A stretch of DNA of 43,079 nucleotides from Cohnella lubricantis (GTDB lineage Bacteria; Bacillota; Bacilli; Paenibacillales; Paenibacillaceae), in contig NZ_JACJVN010000041.1 in NCBI RefSeq assembly GCF_014212015.1, positions 1-43,079 on the forward strand, in the 5' to 3' direction. Every line of letters begins with the position of its first letter. Positions within the stretch are counted from its first letter, which is position 1. The position numbers and the translations under genes were made by a program. The notes beneath the pieces are model-generated. The model saw only the letters and a list, made by a program, of their open reading frames with translations. It had not been told where the DNA came from and ran no database searches. Of this stretch, positions 24,400-31,336 are shown piece by piece.

Positions 24400-24428
24400 A
24401 TATTAGCAGATGCTGTAACCCATGTAAA
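24400..24428 (-). promoter_or_regulatory. candidate promoter of the tad-like operon
   Basis: Minus strand: -35 TTTACA (24423-24428), a 17-nt spacer and -10 TAATAT (24400-24405). The -35 lies in a perfect 7-7-7 inverted repeat, ATGTAAA-N7-TTTACAT (24422-24442), a possible operator. Confidence 0.55.
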
Positions 24429-24481
24429 GCATAAATTTACATTTACTCTCAATAGGCGACATTTCCTGCAAGCTGCGTCTT

Positions 24482-25111
24482 CTAAGCCCGGACGTACGGA
24501 TTGTCCCGCTTCTCCTCGCCGATCGTCGTCTCCGGCCCGTGTCCCGGCAAGACGATGACGTCGTCCGGCAGCGCGTACAGCTTCTCGCGGATCGACCGCT
24601 CCAGCGCAGGCCCGCTCCCGCCCGGCAGGTCCGTCCGTCCGACCGAGCGGCGGAACAGCGCGTCCCCGGCGAACAGCAGATCCCCGCAGCGCAGGCTGAC
24701 GCTGCCGGGCGAATGCCCCGGCGTGTGCAGAACGTCGAACGTCTCGCCGAGCAGCTCCAGCTTCTGGCCGTCTGCAAGATATGCGTCCGGCGGCTCGGTC
24801 GTTATGGGCCCGCCGATGTCGGGCCACATCAGCGATCCGTTCTTGGCCGGATCGGTTAACCAATCCTTCTCCGAAGCGTGCAGGTAGACCGGGCAGCCGA
24901 ACCGCTTGCGCAGCTCGGCGACGCCGCCGATATGGTCGAAGTGCGCATGCGTCAGCACGACCGCTTCGACCTTCAGCCCTTCCAGCCGGCGAAGCAGCGC
25001 GGCGTCCGGCGTACCGGGATCAATGACCGCCGCGCGCGTGCGCGTCGCGTCAATCAGCACGTAAGCATTCGTCTGCAAAGCGCCCAATGTATAGCGTTGA
25101 AAAGTTAGCAT
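24482..25111 (-). CDS. metallo-beta-lactamase-fold hydrolase (YqgX/glyoxalase II type)
   Basis: A protein of 209 residues with the MBL-fold metal motif THAHFDHIGG (about residues 54-63), TPGHSPGS, FAGDALFRRSVGRTD and a final PGHGPET, giving a complete dinuclear metal site. It matches the YqgX-like group of hydroxyacylglutathione-hydrolase relatives, which in glutathione-free Firmicutes may act on bacillithiol or other thioesters; the substrate is inferred. The ATG at 25111 is chosen over a TTG three codons upstream. It lies 18 nt after the thioredoxin-like gene. Confidence 0.9.
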   Translation of the reverse strand: MLTFQRYTLGALQTNAYVLIDATRTRAAVIDPGTPDAALLRRLEGLKVEAVVLTHAHFDHIGGVAELRKRFGCPVYLHASEKDWLTDPAKNGSLMWPDIGGPITTEPPDAYLADGQKLELLGETFDVLHTPGHSPGSVSLRCGDLLFAGDALFRRSVGRTDLPGGSGPALERSIREKLYALPDDVIVLPGHGPETTIGEEKRDNPYVRA

Positions 25112-25129
25112 TTTCGACAACCGCCCCTA

Positions 25130-25696
25130 TTAGGCTCGTTCCAGAATCGCTTGCAGCTCGCGCAGAATAACCGGCGTGTAATCGGCCGCGTCGCCATAGC
25201 GGCGCACGATCTCCTTGCGGGCTACGCCCAGCTTCTCTTGGTAGTCCGGCGCCTCGCGATCCGGATTCGCCTCCTTGAAGGCGAGCATCACTTCCTGCAC
25301 ATGCTGCGGACGAGGACCCCACTGGCCGAGCAGATGGCCGCCCGTGTCGGTGATGAGCACGATCGGGATGGAACGGCCGCCGAACGTCAGAAATTGATCG
25401 ATCAGATCGTAATGCTGCTCAATAATCATCACTTCGGTCGGAACGCCGCCCGCCTCCATGGCGCGGAGAACGATCGGCACGCTGCGCAGCGCGTCGCCGC
25501 ACCAATCCGCGGTAATGATCATGCAGCGCAGATCGTCGCGGTTGTTCAGCGATTCGTAATACTCCTGCAGCTCAGCGGTTGGCCAGGCGAACTGCTCGTA
25601 ATTCGCATGGAACGCTTCGCGGTTCTTCTCCATCCCGTCCATGAACTGCTTAGGCGAGATGCCCTTATTCAGATATTGGCCCAATTGTTGGCTCAT
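25130..25696 (-). CDS. thioredoxin-family protein with single-Cys active site
   Basis: A protein of 188 residues, resembling the Thioredoxin_9 group. The thioredoxin fold runs from about residue 50 (RCMIITADWCGDALRSVP ... GGRSIPIVLITDTGGHLLGQWG). The usual CxxC is WCGDAL, with only the first Cys, and SIPI supplies the cis-Pro. With no resolving Cys it is more likely a monothiol or thiol-binding protein than a classical thioredoxin. GAGGG lies 6 nt before the ATG. It is probably co-transcribed with the MBL hydrolase. Confidence 0.85.
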   Translation of the reverse strand: MSQQLGQYLNKGISPKQFMDGMEKNREAFHANYEQFAWPTAELQEYYESLNNRDDLRCMIITADWCGDALRSVPIVLRAMEAGGVPTEVMIIEQHYDLIDQFLTFGGRSIPIVLITDTGGHLLGQWGPRPQHVQEVMLAFKEANPDREAPDYQEKLGVARKEIVRRYGDAADYTPVILRELQAILERA

Positions 25697-25764
25697 GAGG
25701 GTCCCTCTTTCCTCTAATAGGATCTGGATTCCAATCGGATCTATTGTATCAAATCGCGGGACGC

Positions 25765-25805
25765 GGATGAAGGATGAAGGATAAAGGATAAAGGATAAAG
25801 GATTA
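25765..25805. repeat. 7-nt tandem repeat
   Basis: Five 7-nt units, GGATGAA twice then GGATAAA three times, followed by GGATTA, whose last three bases are the dedA stop codon on the minus strand. It is a slippage-prone microsatellite between the thioredoxin-like gene and dedA. Confidence 0.9.
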
Positions 25806-26414
25806 TGCCTTCGGCTTCGAACGCTTGCGCACGTACTGGAACAGGAAGTAGACCACCAGCAGCGCGATGGCGATTAGAATGACCGGCTGCACGTAAGGGG
25901 CCGCCTTCTCGTCGATCTTCTCCCATTGCGACCCAAGCGACCAGCCCAGGCCAACGAACAGCAGCGACCACGGCAGCGAAGCGACGAATGTCAGCAGCGT
26001 GAACTTCCCCAAGTTCATGCGCGCCATGCCGGCTGGAATGGAGACGACCTGCCGCATGACCGGCACGAAACGCCCGGTGAAGACAATCACGGAGCCGTAC
26101 TTGTCGAACCACTTCTCCGCCAGATCGATATGTTTGGGTTTGATATGCAAATATTTGCCGAGCTTGTCGACGAGCGGACGCCCGCCGAATCGGCCGATGG
26201 CGTATAGAATCCACTGCTGAAGAAGCGCGCCGATCGTTCCGCATAATACAGCGACGAAGTAATTAATGTCCCCCTTGGAGACGAGGTACCCGCCGTAGCC
26301 CAGCACGATCTCGCTCGGAATGACCTCAATCGCAAGGCCAATAATGATGCCGAAATACCCCAGGCTCTCGATCCAGCTCAGCAGTTGAGCCAGCCATTCG
26401 TGAATCAAACCCAT
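25803..26414 (-). CDS. DedA family membrane protein
   Basis: A protein of 203 residues with about five hydrophobic segments and the DedA signatures EVIPSEIVLGYGGYL, CGTIGALLQQWILYAIGRFGG and FTGRFVPVMRQVVSIPAGMARM. It keeps the acidic residue near the N-terminus and the Gly/Arg-rich loop shared with the VTT superfamily. Members act in membrane lipid homeostasis; some are undecaprenyl-phosphate or phosphatidylethanolamine flippases. The ATG at 26414 has GGAGG 7 nt upstream. The stop falls in the 7-nt tandem repeat. Confidence 0.92.
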   Translation of the reverse strand: MGLIHEWLAQLLSWIESLGYFGIIIGLAIEVIPSEIVLGYGGYLVSKGDINYFVAVLCGTIGALLQQWILYAIGRFGGRPLVDKLGKYLHIKPKHIDLAEKWFDKYGSVIVFTGRFVPVMRQVVSIPAGMARMNLGKFTLLTFVASLPWSLLFVGLGWSLGSQWEKIDEKAAPYVQPVILIAIALLVVYFLFQYVRKRSKPKA

Positions 26415-26615
26415 TCCATAGCCTCCCATTACCTATCGACAGCTTCCGGCCGAGCCGTCTGGCGATAATATCTACTCTATCATAAGGGCAAGCTCCCCCT
26501 CCGCGCAAACCTATCGTCCATGAAGTCTTCCAAGCCCCAGCTTGTCATGCGGGGACGGGCTCTTGCATACATTTCTATTAGAACGAGGATCAAGACGAAG
26601 AGGAGAGAGCGGACG

Positions 26616-27065
26616 ATGAGCAAAGTGGTTTTCATTAGCAAAAAGAGGGTTCAATGGTACATCATCTTGGCGGCTGCGATCATCTTGGCGGGCTCGTACG
26701 TGGGGTGGACACAGTCGAGAGCGGCATCGGCCCCGGTATCCGCGGAGCCGCAGGTGTTCCAGATCGTCACGGGGGAATTCTCCTCCAGTTCGAACGGCAA
26801 GCAGCTGGAATCGTATGTGTTCTCGCCGGGGTCGATTATCGTCCACAAGAACCAGCCGGTGGAGCTTCACATCACAGGCGTCAGCGGACAGTCGCATCCA
26901 TTCTACATCGAAGGGCTGGACAACGTATCCGGCACGATCAACAAGGGCAAGACGACGATCGTTAAGTTCACTCCGACGGAAGCCGGCACGTATCCGATCA
27001 TCTGCACGACGCACAGCGACCCGAATACGAGCATCCCGATGGTCGGGTATTTGTACGTAATCTGA
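26616..27065 (+). CDS. membrane-anchored cupredoxin-domain protein
   Basis: A protein of 149 residues. A basic start and one membrane helix (WYIILAAAIILAGSYVGW) are followed by an extracytoplasmic cupredoxin domain. The type-1 copper ligands are visible as His (GQSHPFYI), Cys and His (IICTTHSDP) and Met (SIPMVGYLYVI). It probably binds one copper and transfers electrons or copper at the outer membrane face; the partner is unknown. The frame opens earlier, but the ATG at 26616 has GGAG 10 nt upstream and starts just before the membrane anchor. A terminator follows at 27166. Confidence 0.85.
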   Translation: MSKVVFISKKRVQWYIILAAAIILAGSYVGWTQSRAASAPVSAEPQVFQIVTGEFSSSSNGKQLESYVFSPGSIIVHKNQPVELHITGVSGQSHPFYIEGLDNVSGTINKGKTTIVKFTPTEAGTYPIICTTHSDPNTSIPMVGYLYVI

Positions 27066-27165
27066 GGCGGCTGGTGAGAAGGCGGTTGTGAGGGCAGGTT
27101 GACGGCGGCGAGTCTAGAGACGGCTATGAGGGCGGACTGTTGACGGTGGTCGAAAAGTTGGCTGT
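27066..27165. other. GC-rich, imperfectly repetitive intergenic stretch
   Basis: About 100 nt after the cupredoxin gene contain degenerate repeats around GGCGG-T-TGAG (for example GGCGGCTGGTGAG, GGCGGTTGTGAG). There is no open frame with a ribosome binding site. A short frame at 27140-27337 begins inside it but shows no family likeness. Confidence 0.4.
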
Positions 27166-27195
27166 AAGAGCGGGCATTTGTTCCGCTCTTTTCTT
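27166..27195 (+). terminator. cupredoxin gene terminator
   Basis: AAGAGCGG (27166-27173) pairs with CCGCTCTT (27183-27190) around a 9-nt loop, followed by TTCTTGTTGT. It is about 100 nt past the stop codon of the cupredoxin gene. Confidence 0.85.
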
Positions 27196-27360
27196 GTTGT
27201 ATTCGTGCGGCGGCTTCCTCTTATCGGTCGCTGCCGCCGCGGACTGCCTCTCGCTCATCAACAGGCGCGGATCGAACCGGCTCCGCCGTCTATTGGCGTT
27301 ATGCGACTCGGTGTCCATCCCCCGCTCTGACGCATAGGCTATCGCGGGAGAGGATGACCA

Positions 27361-27672
27361 ATGAGAACCGGACAGCCTAAGCACGAAGCTCAGCTTCCGA
27401 ACCTTCGTTCTATTCGGCGCGCATGCGGACTCGAGCTCTACAGGACAGCCAAGCGGCTGAAGCAGTATATTCCCGCCGAGCTTGTCCAGCAGGCGGAAGA
27501 GATTTACGTCAAGCGAGTCGTCGGCAACCTGCTCTGGATCCATGAGAATCGCAGCAACCGCAAGAAGCTCGCCGATTGGTGGGAAGACGAACTGAGCGAA
27601 GAGATCGCCGCTCTATGGAACGTCGACCGCGAGTCGCTGGCCGATGCGTTCCGCAAAGCGTTCGGCGGGTGA
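27361..27672 (+). CDS. conserved hypothetical protein
   Basis: A protein of 103 residues, soluble and predicted helical: LRSIRRACGLELYRTAKRLKQ, PAELVQQAEEIYVKRVVGNLL, KKLADWWEDELSEEIAAL, RESLADAFRKAF. It resembles short Paenibacillaceae proteins that carry a misleading 'dehydrogenase' label; at this size and without a nucleotide-binding motif it cannot be one. AGAGG lies 7 nt before the ATG. The gene stands alone between a terminator and the palindromic repeats, and its function is unknown. Confidence 0.75.
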   Translation: MRTGQPKHEAQLPNLRSIRRACGLELYRTAKRLKQYIPAELVQQAEEIYVKRVVGNLLWIHENRSNRKKLADWWEDELSEEIAALWNVDRESLADAFRKAFGG

Positions 27673-27722
27673 GATGGCGGCAGTCCCGCAGTCCAGAAGG
27701 AGTGCGGGACGGTTCGGGCGAG

Positions 27723-27799
27723 GAATTAGTCTGATTTGAGACTAATTCGGGCTGATGCGGACGTTCCGGCGGCGAGTTAGTTCGTTTTGAGACTAATTC
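27723..27799. repeat. two tandem palindromic repeats (period 51)
   Basis: Two 26-nt imperfect palindromes at 27723-27748 and 27774-27799, 22 of 26 bases identical, separated by 25 nt. The first folds as GAATTAGTCT-N6-AGACTAATTC; the second keeps the right arm and has a diverged left arm. They lie between convergent genes and could act as terminators. The same layout with other sequence occurs at 42997-43075. Confidence 0.85.
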
Positions 27800-27824
27800 G
27801 GGATGTCCCACCGCTCGAGCGTAG

Positions 27825-30026
27825 TCAGCCTTCTGCTTCCTCTAGCCGCTTCAATCGCTCGGCGGCTTCTTGGCTCCACTCTGGCGAGTTCTCCTGCATC
27901 ACTTCGAGCAGAAGCGAGCGCGCTTCCTCCGTCCGGCCAAGCAGAGCCATCGCTCTTGCCGCGTTGGTCTTAGCGGAGACGAACAGCGCCAGCTTCTTGT
28001 CCTCCCAAGGATTGGCTTGTCCCGCGTATGTCTGCCGATACAGTTCGCGGTAACTCTCGAAGAATTCGACGGCTGCGGCCGCGGCGGTGCGGGCTTCGTC
28101 GCCGCGGCCGGCGTACGCGAGCCGATCGGCGAGCGTCGCCATGCGGGCGATCGCGGCGTTCTGCGCCTCGCGATCGTACCGCCCGAGGCGCAGCCCCTCG
28201 CGCAGATGATCGCGCGCGAGGGCAGGCTGCCCGAGCTCGGCATACGTTGCGCCGAGCTCAAGCTCCAGCGGCGCGGATTGCGGCTCATATCGCAATCCCG
28301 CCGCCAGCAGGCTCGCCCTCTCCTGCATCGGCAGGAGAGCGGCGAGCTGGAGGCGGACCGTCGTCCACGACGGATCCGCCTCTAGCGCGGCGCGCAGGTG
28401 CGCAGCACGCGCGCCCGGGGCTGCCGCCGCGAGCGCAGCATCCTGCTCGCTCGCGGCGGCAGCGCTTCGCCAAGCCGCGGGCAATGCCGCGGCGGCGAAG
28501 CCAAGCAGCAGCGCAGCGCATAGCGGCGCTGCCAGGCGCGGCGGCCAGGCGGTACGCGGCCGCCGCGGCCCCGGCTGCGCGGCGGCGTATACGCCCGCGC
28601 CCGGGGCCGGCTCTTGCTCGCGCGCCGACAGGTGCAGCGCGAGCCAATAGAACAAGAGCAGCCATGCGAACCCGTAGGACCAATCAAAGTCGATCGCCGC
28701 GTGGCTAAGCAGTACGGCGGCCGGCCCCCATACGCCAGGCGCGCCCCTGCGCAGCTTGCACGCATACCAGGCCAGCATGCCAAGCAGCAGAACGATGCCA
28801 AGCAGCCCGGTGTCGATCAGCATCTCCAAATACCCGCTATGGACCTCATTGCCGATATATGGCTCGCTCTGATACAGTCCGACTAGCATTCGCCAGCTCT
28901 CACCGCCCGTCCCCAGCCACGGATGGTCACGGAACATCCGCAGTGCATCGGCATAATACATCTGTCTCGCCGCCGCCGTCTCGAAATGCCCGACAACTCT
29001 CGCCCCCGCCGTCCCCCCTCCAGCTAGCAGCAGGTATGCCGCGAACATTCCCATCACAAGTAAGAACAGGCCGCCTGGCGTTGATGCCGCAACTTTGACA
29101 GCCTTCGCGCAGCGTGCTCCCCATCGTCTCCGGCCTGAATACAATCCGGAATTCCGAATGACAAATAGGAGGCCACCTCCTACTAGAGTCGCTGCGATCA
29201 GCGCCCACATTCCGTCCCCCGGCCGCCCCTGCTTCATCGCCTCGAACGCCTTGCTCGCTGCAGCTGCCGCCAGCGCCGCAGCGATTCCTGCTGCGGCGAA
29301 GCCGCTCCCTCGCTGTTCCGGCTTGCGGAGCGCCGCCGCAATGACGAACCCGATCGCCAGCGCCAACAAGGCGCCTCGCGATTCGGTTAAGAACAACGCG
29401 CCGAGCGTCGGTACGAGCAACAAGGAAGACGCCAGCGATTCCGTCCGACGCTCGGAAGCAATCAACTGCCATTGCATTAGCGCGAAAGCCGCGACGACAG
29501 CCCCGAAGGCATTCGGATACTGCAAGAAGCCAGCGAGCCTGGCGCCGTTCGCCGCAAGCGCCGCTTCATTCGAGCGGAAGATGATCTCGGGGAATCGAAG
29601 CCAGTCGAACCAGCCCAGCCAGCCCCCGATGACAAGAAAGGCTCCCACTGCTTGCAACCCTGCCCATGCCGCCTTGCGCCGCAACGAATCGGCCATGAGA
29701 ATACCCAGCAGCACCATCCAAGAGGCGTATGCCGTCCAGCGGAGGAAGGCGTCCGCCGTCCCTTTAGTTGATGCCGGCTGCAACATGTATACGAGCGCGT
29801 ACACAGCCGCGATCGCGAACGGAGCGAGCGACCAGGGCTTCACCCGCCATGGAACGAAGCTCCAACAGCCCGCGATTCCGGCCAAGACCGCACAGGTGAT
29901 AATCGACAGCTCTAGCCAATAGAAGTCGGAGTCAAAAAAAAGACCGCTGCGGTAAGCGGAGCAGCCAAGCGTAATTGCAAGCGCTATTGCGCCGAGAAGG
30001 CCAACTATCCTTAGTCCCCGAGTCAT
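27825..30026 (-). CDS. O-antigen ligase (Wzy_C)-like membrane protein with TPR tail
   Basis: A protein of 733 residues. About 12 membrane helices include the O-antigen ligase/polymerase core: GARLAGFLQYPNAFGAVVAAF, FLTESRGALLAL, and FRDHPWLGTGGESWRM followed by EVHSGYLEMLIDTGLLG, where HSGY replaces the usual HNxYL. After residue about 500 a cytoplasmic or exposed Ala-rich tail carries TPR-like repeats (APLELELGATYAELGQPALARDHLREGL). Such proteins join or polymerise polysaccharide on a lipid carrier, or ligate glycans to surface proteins; the acceptor is unknown. No glycan cluster surrounds it. Confidence 0.85.
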   Translation of the reverse strand: MTRGLRIVGLLGAIALAITLGCSAYRSGLFFDSDFYWLELSIITCAVLAGIAGCWSFVPWRVKPWSLAPFAIAAVYALVYMLQPASTKGTADAFLRWTAYASWMVLLGILMADSLRRKAAWAGLQAVGAFLVIGGWLGWFDWLRFPEIIFRSNEAALAANGARLAGFLQYPNAFGAVVAAFALMQWQLIASERRTESLASSLLLVPTLGALFLTESRGALLALAIGFVIAAALRKPEQRGSGFAAAGIAAALAAAAASKAFEAMKQGRPGDGMWALIAATLVGGGLLFVIRNSGLYSGRRRWGARCAKAVKVAASTPGGLFLLVMGMFAAYLLLAGGGTAGARVVGHFETAAARQMYYADALRMFRDHPWLGTGGESWRMLVGLYQSEPYIGNEVHSGYLEMLIDTGLLGIVLLLGMLAWYACKLRRGAPGVWGPAAVLLSHAAIDFDWSYGFAWLLLFYWLALHLSAREQEPAPGAGVYAAAQPGPRRPRTAWPPRLAAPLCAALLLGFAAAALPAAWRSAAAASEQDAALAAAAPGARAAHLRAALEADPSWTTVRLQLAALLPMQERASLLAAGLRYEPQSAPLELELGATYAELGQPALARDHLREGLRLGRYDREAQNAAIARMATLADRLAYAGRGDEARTAAAAAVEFFESYRELYRQTYAGQANPWEDKKLALFVSAKTNAARAMALLGRTEEARSLLLEVMQENSPEWSQEAAERLKRLEEAEG

Positions 30027-30144
30027 CGCTACGCCCCACTAAATGCCAAATGTTGTCTCTCAACTTTAGCTTAATAGCTTCTCTCTTGTGAAGCAAGGAT
30101 GCTCCCGATGAGGCAGGCTGAGCCCGTTGTTGAACAACCCCTAC
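30027..30144. other. upstream region of the O-antigen-ligase-like gene
   Basis: A non-coding stretch of 118 nt. It contains the inverted repeat GTTGTT-G-AACAAC (30126-30138) just before the first DnaA-box-like 9-mer. No convincing -35/-10 pair was found for the minus-strand gene. Confidence 0.4.
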
Positions 30145-30376
30145 TTATCCACTGCTTTGCCCACAGAAAATATGATTTTATCCACGATATCAACCGAGTT
30201 ACCCACATTATCCCCACATTCTATCCACTAAACCGCCGGTTATCGCCCATGAACAAGTCTAACTCTCTCCTATTATCTGTCGATATCCACGATGCCCAAG
30301 CGGTTACCCCCAACTTATCCACTGCTCACCCACAGAATTGACCCCTTTTATCCCCAGCACTCGACTAATATCCCCA
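30145..30376 (+). promoter_or_regulatory. cluster of 12 DnaA-box-like 9-mers
   Basis: Twelve 9-mers match TTATCCACA at 7 or 8 of 9 positions, all in the same orientation. They start at 30145, 30157, 30178, 30199, 30208, 30221, 30283, 30304, 30315, 30326, 30348 and 30368. Spacings are mostly close to multiples of the helical repeat (12, 21, 21, 9, 13, 62, 21, 11, 11, 22, 20). A module TTATCCACTGCT-N5-CCACAGAA recurs (at 30145 and, one base shorter, at 30315). No dnaA, dnaN, rpmH or parAB gene is nearby, so this is not the usual oriC context. A DnaA-binding cluster is the best guess. Confidence 0.7.
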
Positions 30377-30468
30377 GGGCAAGTAGAAGGCAAAAAAAAA
30401 TAGGCGCGCGACGATCACGAGCCTGCTCCTGTATATATCCGTGCCTTACTCTTGTACGTACTCCTGCC
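30377..30468. other. spacer with A-tract
   Basis: A gene-free stretch between the DnaA-box-like cluster and the decamer repeat. It holds a run of nine A (about 30394-30402) and an alternating ATATAT patch. I see no gene, promoter or RNA structure I can support. Confidence 0.35.
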
Positions 30469-30518
30469 TGTCTTGCTCTGTCTTGCTCTATCTTGTTCTA
30501 TCTTGTTCTATCCTGTAT
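30469..30518. repeat. 10-nt tandem repeat
   Basis: Five decamer units: TGTCTTGCTC twice, TATCTTGTTC twice, then TATCCTGTAT. It lies 24 nt beyond the stop codon of the PilZ gene (minus strand). The variant pattern indicates slippage and subsequent drift. Confidence 0.9.
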
Positions 30519-30541
30519 TGCCTTGCCCAGCCCCGCTCTCG

Positions 30542-31228
30542 CTATGAACGCTTCTTCACGGCCTGGCCGCGCAGCTCGATCTGCTTCTCCACTTGCTTGC
30601 GCAGCACGAACGCCCGAAGCGGACGCATCATATCCATGTCCTGCAGCTTCATTCGCATGCCGTAGCTTAACACGTCGGCATCTGCGCGGTCACGGCGAAC
30701 GATCTCCAGCTCGCATTCGAGCATGAAGCCAAGGTCAAGAATGGCGCCGAGCTGCGCCGCCTTCGCCAATGCCGGATGCTTCGGAATTCGCAGCCCGACG
30801 CCGGCGATACTTATATCGCTCAATTCGGCTTCGAGCGGCTCCGGAAGCAGTTCCGTCTCGCCTCTCTCGCCGACTACCCGGAGAATCTTCGCTTTGCCTG
30901 TCGTCTCGACCCGGAAGTACTCTCGCTTCTCTTGGAATTTCTTCATGATGAGCGGAGGCTGAATGACCGCGACGGCTCCTTCATATTTAGCGAACACGAT
31001 CGATTGGAATGTCTGGATTCCCGCCGGCGAGTAGACCGTCATCGTCACGGCTTCTCCCAGCTCGAAGCGGTTGAATTCGTGCAGCTCGATCTCGAACAGT
31101 TCTCCTTCAACTTGAGTCATGATGCCCGTGGCGACAAAATGGGAATTCGCGATAACCGTTCGGCAATGCAGCAGCGACTTCACCGACAGCGAATCTTTAT
31201 CTGGTTGTATGGGGACTCTATGCGCCAT
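30542..31228 (-). CDS. PilZ-domain c-di-GMP receptor (YcgR/YpfA-like)
   Basis: A protein of 228 residues. An N-terminal beta-rich domain (about 1-95) resembles the YcgR N-domain, and the PilZ domain carries both c-di-GMP contacts: RxxxR at Arg102-Arg106 (KREYFRVE) and D/NxSxxG at Asp138-Ser140-Gly143 (LSDISIAGVGL). In Bacillus the related YpfA (DgrA) inhibits flagellar motility when bound to c-di-GMP. A c-di-GMP-I riboswitch precedes it on the same strand, so the second messenger seems to control both the synthesis and the activity of this receptor. AAAGGTGGCAGGATAAA precedes the ATG. Confidence 0.92.
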   Translation of the reverse strand: MAHRVPIQPDKDSLSVKSLLHCRTVIANSHFVATGIMTQVEGELFEIELHEFNRFELGEAVTMTVYSPAGIQTFQSIVFAKYEGAVAVIQPPLIMKKFQEKREYFRVETTGKAKILRVVGERGETELLPEPLEAELSDISIAGVGLRIPKHPALAKAAQLGAILDLGFMLECELEIVRRDRADADVLSYGMRMKLQDMDMMRPLRAFVLRKQVEKQIELRGQAVKKRS

Positions 31229-31261
31229 TTTATCCTGCCACCTTTCCCGCTATCACCGAAT

Positions 31262-31336
31262 AAAAAAAGCCGCCTCTCGATTGGAAGGCAGCCGGACAAC
31301 CGTATCGGCAATTCCCGGAGGAAGTTACCGGCGGCT
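31262..31336 (-). terminator. riboswitch expression-platform terminator
   Basis: The minus strand ends in GGCGGC followed by seven T (31262-31273). The GGCGGC arm can pair locally with GCTGCC across a 12-nt loop, or with AGCCGCC (31330-31336) in the aptamer's 3' part. A competing fold pairs GCCGGTAAC with GTTGTCCGGC. Mutually exclusive folds are what a transcription-attenuating riboswitch needs; whether c-di-GMP turns expression on or off cannot be decided by eye. Confidence 0.8.

Noticed and set aside
24422-24442. TnrA/GlnR site at the ATGTAAA/TTTACAT palindrome
   Set aside because: The TGTNA and TNACA halves are separated by 9 nt rather than 7, so the nitrogen-regulator consensus is not met.
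27140-27337. 65-codon frame with a hydrophobic start
   Set aside because: It begins before and runs through the cupredoxin terminator hairpin, has no ribosome binding site and matches no family.
27723-27799. Two repeats with a 25-nt spacer, CRISPR-like
   Set aside because: Only two units, strongly palindromic, no cas genes in the window, spacer shorter than usual, and the same geometry recurs elsewhere with a different unit. They are better explained as dimeric palindromic repeats.
30099-30341. 80-codon open frame on the plus strand across the DnaA-box region
   Set aside because: Its translation is only a reading of the repeated 9-mers (IHC, IHD, THI). It has no ribosome binding site or family likeness.
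30145-30376. Chromosomal replication origin oriC
   Set aside because: No dnaA, dnaN, recF, gyrB, rpmH or mnmG nearby, no clear AT-rich unwinding element and no perfect DnaA box. A DnaA-binding cluster is more cautious.
30441-30665. Cys/Leu/Ser-rich open frame over the decamer repeat
   Set aside because: It is produced by the 10-nt repeat and runs antisense into the PilZ gene.
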